This document shows positions 5,214 to 10,646 of a stretch of DNA of 10,646 nt, in pieces (the first letter of the stretch is position 1; each line of letters opens with the position of its first letter). Origin of the DNA: JAUQQI01 sp040289115 (lineage in GTDB: Bacteria; Chloroflexota; Dehalococcoidia; JAUQQI01). Below the pieces are notes generated by a model that was given only the letters and a program-made list of their open reading frames with translations, made no database searches and was not told where the DNA came from. The stretch covers positions 1-10,646 of the forward strand of contig PSKS01000071.1 of NCBI GenBank assembly GCA_040289115.1, written 5' to 3'. Made by a program: the position numbers and the translations under genes.

Positions 5214-5444
5214 TTGACGGATTTCGGACTTCAACAGATTGCGGCGGCCATTGCCATTGCCATCGGGGCCATCGGACCAGGCCTTGGGATCGGCATGCTG
5301 GGCAGCCGGGCCATGGAGGCCCTGGGCCGCAACCCGGAGGCCGAGCCGGCCATCCGGCCAAACATGATCTTAGCCATTGCCTTCGCTGAGGCCATTGCCA
5401 TTTACGCCCTAGTGGTGGCCATCGTTATAAAATTTATCCGCTAG
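5214..5444 (+). CDS. atpE: F-type ATP synthase subunit c (proton-binding rotor ring)
   Basis: A 76-residue double-helix protein that oligomerises into the rotor ring. Helix 1 (about 6-33) has the Gly-rich IGPGLGIGMLGSRAMEALGRNPEA pattern, the polar loop holds RNPEAE (39-44), and helix 2 (about 51-73) carries the ion-binding carboxylate Glu59 in AFAEAIAIY. Residues that coordinate Na+ in Na+-driven rings (a Gln in helix 1 and Ser/Thr after the Glu) are replaced by Ile26 and Ala60-Ile61, so protons are the predicted ion. TTG 5214 is chosen over the in-frame ATG at 5163. It has AAAAGGAGG 8 nt upstream and gives the normal c-subunit length, while the ATG would add 17 polar residues and overlap atpB. 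The gap to atpB is 28 nt. Confidence 0.95.
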   Translation: MTDFGLQQIAAAIAIAIGAIGPGLGIGMLGSRAMEALGRNPEAEPAIRPNMILAIAFAEAIAIYALVVAIVIKFIR

Positions 5445-5450
5445 CGGAGG
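5445..5450 (+). promoter_or_regulatory. Ribosome binding site of atpF (TTG start)
   Basis: CGGAGG begins one base after the atpE stop and lies 6 nt before TTG 5457, supporting this non-ATG start. Confidence 0.75.
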
Positions 5451-5456
5451 CAGCCT

Positions 5457-5960
5457 TTGGAGGCGTTGGGAATAAACCTGCCGGGGTTGCTTGCCCAGCT
5501 GGTAAACTTCATTTTGCTGCTGGTGCTGCTTCGCATTGTCCTTTACCAGCCGGTGATGCGGATGCTGGACGAGCGGGCCGCCCGGGTCCGCCAGAGCATG
5601 GAGCAGGCTGAGCTCATCCGCCGCCAGGCCGAGCAGATCCAGCAGGAGTTCCAGGCCCGCATCGACCAGGCCCGGCGGGAGGGCCAGCAGATTATCGCCG
5701 AGGCCCACCGGGCCGCCGAGCAGGTCCGCCAGCAGAAGCTGCAGGAGGCCCTGGGCGAGGCCGAGGCGCTCCTGGCCCGGGCCCGGGCCGAGATCGAGCG
5801 GGAGCGGGATGCGGCCATCGCCCAGCTTCGGCGGGAGTTTGCCGACCTGACGGTGCTGGCCACCGAGCGGGTCATCGGCCGGGTGCTCGACCGGGACGAC
5901 CACCGGCGGCTCATTGAAGAGGTGCTGGCCGAGGTCGAGCGCACCGGGGGTACAAGATGA
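5457..5960 (+). CDS. atpF: F-type ATP synthase subunit b (peripheral stalk)
   Basis: A 167-residue stator subunit. One N-terminal membrane helix (about 10-29, LLAQLVNFILLLVLLRIVLY) is followed by a long charged coiled coil (about 33-130) very rich in Gln, Glu, Arg and Ala. The C-terminal part (LATERVIGRVLDRDDHRRLIEEVLAEVE) binds the delta subunit. The start is TTG with CGGAGG 6 nt upstream. The stop overlaps the atpH start by 4 nt (ATGA, 5957-5960), implying coupled translation with its binding partner. Only one b-type gene is present, so the stalk should be a b homodimer rather than b/b'. Confidence 0.95.
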   Translation: MEALGINLPGLLAQLVNFILLLVLLRIVLYQPVMRMLDERAARVRQSMEQAELIRRQAEQIQQEFQARIDQARREGQQIIAEAHRAAEQVRQQKLQEALGEAEALLARARAEIERERDAAIAQLRREFADLTVLATERVIGRVLDRDDHRRLIEEVLAEVERTGGTR

Positions 5961-6496
5961 CCGGACGGCAGGGACGCATCGCCCGGCGCTACGCCCAGGC
6001 CGCCTTCGATGTGGCCCGGGAACGTGGCCAGGTTGAGGGCTGGCTCAACGAACTGGAGCGGCTGGTCGAGCTCTTGGAGGGAACCGAAGCTGGTGCTTTC
6101 CTGGCCGCACCTCACATACCCTTCGAGGCCAAGCAGCAGTTTATCGGCCAGGCCCTGGCCGGCTTCCTGCCGGAGGTCCGGAACCTGGTGCTTCTCCTGG
6201 TCCGCCGGCAGCGAATCAGGCTTCTGCGGCGCATTTTCGAGGAGTTCAGCCAGTTGGCCAACGAATACCGGGGGGTCGTGGTGGCCGAGGTCACCAGCGC
6301 CGTCCCCCTGGAAGACGCCGATAAGGCGGTCATCATCCGGCAGCTTTCCGAGCTTACCGGCAAGCGAGTCATCCTTCGGACCCACGTGGACCCAGCTATC
6401 CTGGGGGGCCTCATCGTCCGGGTCGGGGATAAGCTTATCGACGGCAGCGTAAGGACCCGCCTGGAGCGACTGCGGGAGGCGCTAATTCGGGGCTAG
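5957..6496 (+). CDS. atpH: F-type ATP synthase subunit delta (OSCP)
   Basis: A 179-residue soluble subunit joining the b stalk to the top of the alpha3beta3 head. The N-terminal helical domain begins ARRYAQAAFDVARERG (about 9-24), the typical delta opening. The middle contains VVVAEVTSAVPL, and the C-terminal DPAILGGLIVRVGDKLIDGSVRTRLERLREAL is a strong family signature. Length is normal. It overlaps atpF by 4 nt and is followed by a 27-nt gap to atpA. Confidence 0.95.
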   Translation: MTGRQGRIARRYAQAAFDVARERGQVEGWLNELERLVELLEGTEAGAFLAAPHIPFEAKQQFIGQALAGFLPEVRNLVLLLVRRQRIRLLRRIFEEFSQLANEYRGVVVAEVTSAVPLEDADKAVIIRQLSELTGKRVILRTHVDPAILGGLIVRVGDKLIDGSVRTRLERLREALIRG

Positions 6497-6523
6497 AAGA
6501 CTGTCAAGGTGAGGTGATTAACG

Positions 6524-8035
6524 ATGGCGATTCGGCCGGAAGAGATTCCGCAGATTATCAAGCAGCAGATCGAACGGTTTGGGGCGCCGGTAACGGCTGT
6601 CGACGTGGGGGTGGTCATCGAGGCGGGCGACGGCATCGCCCGGATCTACGGCCTGAGCGGAGCCCGGGCGATGGAGCTGCTGGAGTTCCCCCACGGGGTC
6701 TTCGGGTTGGCCATGAACCTGGAGGAGGAGACCGTTGGGGCCGTCATCCTGGGCAACTACGAGCTCATCAAAGAGGGGGACCTGGTCCGGTCCACCGGCC
6801 GGGTCATCGAGGTGCCGGTGGGCGACGCCCTCATCGGCCGGGTCGTCAACCCCCTGGGCCAGCCCATCGACGGCAAAGGCCCCATAAACGCCACCAAGTT
6901 CCGGCCGGTGGAACGGATCGCCCCAGGCGTCGTCTACCGCCAGCCGGTTAACACCCCGGTTCAGACGGGGATCAAGGCCATCGACAGCATGATCCCCATC
7001 GGCCGGGGACAGCGGGAGCTGATCATCGGCGACCGGGGCACCGGCAAAAGCGCCATCGCCATCGACACCATTATCAACCAGAAGGGCAAAGACCTTATCT
7101 GCATTTACGTGGCCATCGGCCAGAAGCAGTCGAAGATCGCCCAGGTGGTGGCCACCCTGGAGCAGTACGGGGCGATGGACCACACCATCGTGGTGGTGGC
7201 CAGCGCCTCCGACCCCGCCCCCCTCCAGTACCTGGCCCCGTATGCCGGCTGCGCCATGGGCGAAGAGTTTATGGAGTCGGGCCGGGATGCCCTCATCGTC
7301 TACGATGACCTCACAAAGCACGCCTGGGCCTACCGGGAGATGTCCCTGCTGCTTCGGCGGCCGCCGGGTCGTGAAGCCTACCCCGGCGACGTCTTCTATC
7401 TCCACAGCCGCCTGCTGGAACGGGCTGCCAAGCTGGCGCCGGAGTACGGCGGGGGCTCCCTGACGGCCCTGCCCATTATCGAGACCCTGCTGGGGGACGT
7501 TTCGGCCTACATCCCCACTAACGTCATATCCATCACCGACGGCCAGATCTACCTGGAGCCGGAGCTGTTTAACGCCGGCATCCGGCCGGCCATTAACGTG
7601 GGCATTTCCGTCTCCCGGGTGGGGTCGGCGGCTCAGACCCGGGCGATGCGGAAGGTGGCTGGCCGGCTCAAGCTGGAGCTGGCCCAGTTCCGCGAGCTGG
7701 CCGCCTTCGCCCAGTTCGGGGCGTCGGAGCTGGACAGGGCGACCCGGGCCCAGCTGGAGCGGGGCATGCGCATTACCGAGATTCTTAAGCAGCCCGAGTT
7801 CGAGCCAGTGCCCCTCGAGCACCAGGTTATGGTCATCTACGCCGTCACCAATGGCTACCTGGACGACGTGCCGGTGAGTAAGGTCAAGGAGTGGGAGGCG
7901 GCCTTCTTAAAGTGGGTCGATGAGGCCCACCCGGAGGTCGGCCGCACCATCGCCGAGACCAAGGACCTGCCCGACGAGACCGTCGAACAGCTTAAGGCGG
8001 CCATCGTCGAGTTCAAGCAGACACACACCTTCTAA
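6524..8035 (+). CDS. atpA: F-type ATP synthase subunit alpha
   Basis: A 503-residue non-catalytic nucleotide-binding subunit of the F1 head, full length. The P-loop is GDRGTGKS (169-176, Lys175), and the arginine finger reaching into the beta catalytic site is Arg365 in SVSRVGSAAQT (362-372). The N-terminal crown (GDGIARIYGLSGARAMELLEF, from 35), KHAWAYREMSLLLRRPPGREAYPGDVFYLHSRLLERAA (265-302) and the helical C-terminus all match the family. AAGGTGAGGTG precedes the ATG by several bases. It ends one base before the atpG start codon, so alpha and gamma translation are probably coupled. Confidence 0.98.
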   Translation: MAIRPEEIPQIIKQQIERFGAPVTAVDVGVVIEAGDGIARIYGLSGARAMELLEFPHGVFGLAMNLEEETVGAVILGNYELIKEGDLVRSTGRVIEVPVGDALIGRVVNPLGQPIDGKGPINATKFRPVERIAPGVVYRQPVNTPVQTGIKAIDSMIPIGRGQRELIIGDRGTGKSAIAIDTIINQKGKDLICIYVAIGQKQSKIAQVVATLEQYGAMDHTIVVVASASDPAPLQYLAPYAGCAMGEEFMESGRDALIVYDDLTKHAWAYREMSLLLRRPPGREAYPGDVFYLHSRLLERAAKLAPEYGGGSLTALPIIETLLGDVSAYIPTNVISITDGQIYLEPELFNAGIRPAINVGISVSRVGSAAQTRAMRKVAGRLKLELAQFRELAAFAQFGASELDRATRAQLERGMRITEILKQPEFEPVPLEHQVMVIYAVTNGYLDDVPVSKVKEWEAAFLKWVDEAHPEVGRTIAETKDLPDETVEQLKAAIVEFKQTHTF

Positions 8036-8036
8036 G

Positions 8037-8903
8037 ATGGCAACCCTTCGGGAAATCAGGCGCCGAATCCGGAGCGTTCAGGGCGTCGCCAAGATCACCA
8101 AGGCGATGGAGCTGGTGGCGGCCGCCAAGATGCGTCGGGCCCAGGAGCGACTGCTCGCCAGCCGGCCCTACGCCGAGAAGATGCGGGAGGTCTTGGCGGA
8201 CCTGGCCGCCCGCCGTCGAGATGAAGAGACTATCCACCCCCTCATGGCGGTGCGGCCCACGGTGAACCGAGTGGGCATTATCCATATCACGGCCGACCGG
8301 GGGCTCTGCGGGGCCTTCAACGCCAACGTGAACCGCCGGACTTCCCAGTTCATCCTGGAACAGCCGGTGCCCGTGAGCCTGGTAGTCGTCGGCCGCAAGG
8401 GCCGCGATTTTATGGTCCGGACTGGGCAGCCCATCCGGGCAGAATTTACCCAGCTCGGGGATTACCCTGGCCTGGTGGATATCCGCCCCATCGCCCGGGT
8501 GGTTATGGACGACTACACCTCGGGCTACGTGGATAAGGTGGTCATTATCTTCAACCAGTTCGTCAGCACCATGGTCCAGCGGCCGGTGGTCCGGCAGCTT
8601 CTGCCCCTGGAGCCGCCCCCCGCTGACGCTTACCCCCGCCATCCGGAGTATATCTACGAGCCCGACCCGGAAACGGTCCTGCGGGAGCTCCTGCCCCGCT
8701 ACGTGGAGATCCAGATTTACCAGGCGATCTTAGAGTCCATCGGGGGCGAGTATTCGGCCCGGATGGTGGCCATGCGCAACGCCACCGATAACGCCCTCGA
8801 TATGGTAAACAGCCTTATCCTGATTCGCAACAAACTGCGGCAGGAGCTCATCACCAAAGAGCTCCTGGAAATTGTAGCCGGAGCCGCCGCCCTGGGCGGC
8901 TAG
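8037..8903 (+). CDS. atpG: F-type ATP synthase subunit gamma (central shaft)
   Basis: A 288-residue central-shaft subunit that rotates within the alpha3beta3 head. The N-terminal shaft helix reads TLREIRRRIRSVQGVAKITKAMELVAAAKMRRAQ, the globular core has ITADRGLCGAFN (84-95), and the C-terminal shaft helix holds NATDNALDMVNSLILIRNKLRQELITKELLEIVAGAAAL, the family's most conserved part. The ATG at 8037 is chosen because the family starts there. The open frame continues upstream into atpA, but that portion is a shadow. There is no Shine-Dalgarno sequence before this ATG. The atpA stop is only 1 nt away, so translation probably restarts from atpA ribosomes. The overall look resembles Chloroflexota gamma subunits. 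Confidence 0.96.
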   Translation: MATLREIRRRIRSVQGVAKITKAMELVAAAKMRRAQERLLASRPYAEKMREVLADLAARRRDEETIHPLMAVRPTVNRVGIIHITADRGLCGAFNANVNRRTSQFILEQPVPVSLVVVGRKGRDFMVRTGQPIRAEFTQLGDYPGLVDIRPIARVVMDDYTSGYVDKVVIIFNQFVSTMVQRPVVRQLLPLEPPPADAYPRHPEYIYEPDPETVLRELLPRYVEIQIYQAILESIGGEYSARMVAMRNATDNALDMVNSLILIRNKLRQELITKELLEIVAGAAALGG

Positions 8904-8928
8904 GGAAAAGTCTAAGGGGTGAAAGAGA

Positions 8929-10344
8929 ATGACGCAGAAGGTCGAAGGTCGGATCCGTCAGATCATCGGCACGGTAGTGGATATTGAATTTCCGCCGGGA
9001 CAGGTTCCGGAAATCTTCAACGCCATCGAGATCCCCATTCCGGAAGAGGACCGGGTGCTGGTGGTGGAGGTAGAGCAGCACCTCGGGAACAACTGGGTAC
9101 GCTGTCTGGCGATGGGTAGCACCGACGGCCTGCGCCGGGGAATGCCGGCCTATGACACCGGGGCACCCATCAGCGTCCCGGTGGGCCCGGAGACCCTGGG
9201 CCGGCTCTTCAATGTCTTAGGGGAGCCCATCGATAACGCCGGCCCAGTCAACGCCCAGAAGCGCTACCCCATCCACCGGCCGGCCCCCCCCTTCGTCGAG
9301 CAGGAAACCACCCGCCAGATCCTGGAGACGGGAATTAAGGTTTTCGACCTGATCTGCCCCTTCACCCGGGGCGGCAAAGTCGGGGCCCTGGGTGGGGCCG
9401 GGGTGGGCAAGACGGTCATCATTCAGGAGCTCATCCGCAACATCGCCGCCGAGCACGGCGGCATCTCCGTCTTCGCCGGCGTCGGGGAGCGAACCCGGGA
9501 GGGGAATGACCTTTGGCTGGAGATGCGCCACTCGGGGGTCATAAACAAGACCGTCCTGGTCTTCGGGCAGATGAACGAGCCCCCCGGCGTGCGCCAGCGG
9601 GTCGCCCTGACCGGCCTAACCATGGCCGAGTACTTCCGGGATGAGCAGGGCCAGGATGTTCTGCTCTTCATCGACAACATCTACCGCTACACCCTGGCCG
9701 GAATGGAGGTTTCCGCCCTGCTAGGCCGGATGCCTTCGGCCGTCGGCTACCAGCCGACCCTGGCCACAGAGATGGGGGAGCTTCAGGAGCGGATCACGTC
9801 CACCCAGCGGGGCTCCATCACCTCCTTCCAGGCCATCTACGTCCCGGCCGACGACTTCGCCGACCCGGGCGTGGCCACCACCTTCGCCCACCTGGATGCC
9901 GTGGTCATCCTAGACCGAGCCCTCACCGAGCAGGGCCTTTACCCGGCGGTGGACCCCCTGGCCTCGACTTCCCGGGCCCTGGACCCCCGGGTCGTGGGCC
10001 AGGAGCACTACGCGGTGGCCCGGGAGGTGCAGCGGGTCCTGCAACGCTACAAGGAGCTTCAGGACATCATCGCCATCCTCGGGATTGAGGAGTTAAGTGA
10101 GGAAGATAAGCTGGTGGTCCACCGGGCCCGGCGGCTTCAGCGCTTTCTTACCCAGCCCTTCTTCGTGGCCGAGGTCTTCACCGGCACCCCAGGCCGCTAT
10201 GTCCCGGTGCGGGAGACGGTCCGGGGCTTCAAGGAGATCCTGGAGGGTAAGTGGGACCACCTGCCTGAAGCCGCCTTTTACATGGTGGGAACCATCGAGG
10301 AGGCGGCCGAGAAGGGTGAGCGGCTGCTGGCGGCCGCCCGTTAG
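8929..10344 (+). CDS. atpD: F-type ATP synthase subunit beta (catalytic)
   Basis: A 471-residue catalytic subunit, full length. The P-loop is GGAGVGKT (155-162, Lys161), the catalytic glutamate is Glu187 in GVGERTREGND, the Walker B aspartate is Asp249 in LLFIDNIYRYTLAG, and the adenine-contact tyrosine is Tyr338 in LYPAVDPLASTSR. The motif that couples to gamma and epsilon, usually DELSEED, is EELSEED here (387-393), a conservative change. The segments CPFTRGGKVGALGG and NIYRYTLAG are closer to the E. coli wording than to the NIFRFTQAG form common elsewhere. AAGGGGTGA lies before the ATG. It is 25 nt after atpG and 15 nt before atpC. Confidence 0.98.
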   Translation: MTQKVEGRIRQIIGTVVDIEFPPGQVPEIFNAIEIPIPEEDRVLVVEVEQHLGNNWVRCLAMGSTDGLRRGMPAYDTGAPISVPVGPETLGRLFNVLGEPIDNAGPVNAQKRYPIHRPAPPFVEQETTRQILETGIKVFDLICPFTRGGKVGALGGAGVGKTVIIQELIRNIAAEHGGISVFAGVGERTREGNDLWLEMRHSGVINKTVLVFGQMNEPPGVRQRVALTGLTMAEYFRDEQGQDVLLFIDNIYRYTLAGMEVSALLGRMPSAVGYQPTLATEMGELQERITSTQRGSITSFQAIYVPADDFADPGVATTFAHLDAVVILDRALTEQGLYPAVDPLASTSRALDPRVVGQEHYAVAREVQRVLQRYKELQDIIAILGIEELSEEDKLVVHRARRLQRFLTQPFFVAEVFTGTPGRYVPVRETVRGFKEILEGKWDHLPEAAFYMVGTIEEAAEKGERLLAAAR

Positions 10345-10359
10345 GGAGGTCTCGGCAGA

Positions 10360-10646
10360 ATGGCCGACCTGGTCAGGTTCGAAATCATAACCGGGGAGCG
10401 GGTAGTTTACGCCGCTGACGTCGAATCGGTCACCCTGCCCGGGGTCGAGGGAGAGCTTACGGTTTTGCCCCGGCACGCCCCACTTCTGACCATGCTCAAG
10501 CCCGGGGAGCTGGTCGTGCGCCGGGGTGGGGAGGAGGTGACCATGGCCGTAAGCGGCGGATTCCTGGAAGTGATGCCCGATAAGGTAGTAGTCCTGGCCG
10601 ACACAGCCGAGCGGGCCGAAGAGATCGACATCGCCCGGGCCGAGGC
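10360..10646 (+). CDS. atpC: F-type ATP synthase subunit epsilon (partial, C-terminus off the right edge)
   Basis: The first 95 full codons are visible, with no stop. Translation gives MADLVRFEIITGERVVYAADVESVTLPGVEGELTVLPRHAPLLTMLKPGELVV... The pattern PGVEGELTVLPRHAPLLTMLKPGEL is the standard epsilon beta-sandwich signature. The sandwich covers about residues 1-85, and the visible end (AERAEEIDIARAEA) is the start of the C-terminal helical hairpin, whose length and inhibitory role cannot be judged here. The ATG has GGGAGGT about 9 nt upstream, starting at the last base of the atpD stop codon. Epsilon sits at the foot of the central stalk with gamma and the c-ring. It is last in the usual operon order. 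Confidence 0.93.
   Translation, partial: MADLVRFEIITGERVVYAADVESVTLPGVEGELTVLPRHAPLLTMLKPGELVVRRGGEEVTMAVSGGFLEVMPDKVVVLADTAERAEEIDIARAE

Noticed and set aside
5543..6385. 280-residue open frame on the minus strand opposite atpF and atpH
   Set aside because: Its Ser/Arg-rich second half is the antisense of the coiled-coil codons of subunit b; no independent evidence of coding.
6518..7822. 434-residue open frame on the minus strand opposite atpA
   Set aside because: It is an antisense shadow of a conserved alpha subunit. Long stop-free antisense frames are common in GC-rich genes, and no ribosome site or family feature was seen.

Overview
This is a GC-rich bacterial window of core housekeeping genes. 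The best taxonomic reading is Chloroflexota. The beta clamp N-terminus (MKASCLQENLSRGLGIVGRA...), the F-ATPase gamma subunit and the unusually long F-ATPase a subunit all resemble, from memory, proteins of that phylum. A GC-rich Firmicute is the main alternative. This was judged by eye, without a search. Promoters have ordinary sigma-70-type hexamers (TTGACA/TATAAA, TTGACA/TACAAT, extended TGATATAAT), and starts include ATG, GTG and TTG.

Layout. Positions 1-334 (minus) hold the N-terminal 111 residues of a small four-helix membrane protein of DUF4064 type, with a near-consensus promoter at 421-449. A tRNA-Ala(UGC) lies at 543-615, with a likely terminator behind it, followed by a class III (CaiB/BaiF) CoA-transferase at 672-1859. 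The sliding clamp gene dnaN (1877-3031, minus) converges on the CoA-transferase with only 17 bp between stop codons. A 286-bp divergent intergenic region (3032-3317) carries candidate dnaN promoters, a 16-bp palindrome, AT-rich direct repeats, and a strong forward promoter for a bifunctional-nuclease (BFN/DUF151) gene at 3318-3848, which ends in a clear intrinsic terminator.

From 3921 to the right edge runs an F-type ATP synthase operon. An extended -10 promoter is followed by atpZ, atpB (a), atpE (c), atpF (b), atpH (delta), atpA (alpha), atpG (gamma), atpD (beta) and a truncated atpC (epsilon). Genes overlap by 4 nt or are separated by 1 to 28 nt, so they form one transcription unit. Subunits a, b and c form the membrane Fo motor, delta and b form the stator, and alpha3beta3 with gamma and epsilon forms the catalytic head and rotor. 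Subunit c has the proton-carrying Glu59 and lacks the usual Na+ ligands, so a proton-driven enzyme is predicted.

I see no mobile element, CRISPR array, defence system or obviously novel multi-gene system. The points worth a second look are small: a hairpin over the atpZ start codon, an enlarged external loop with two cysteines in subunit a, palindromes at the tRNA and dnaN promoters, and a promoter packed directly behind the BFN terminator.
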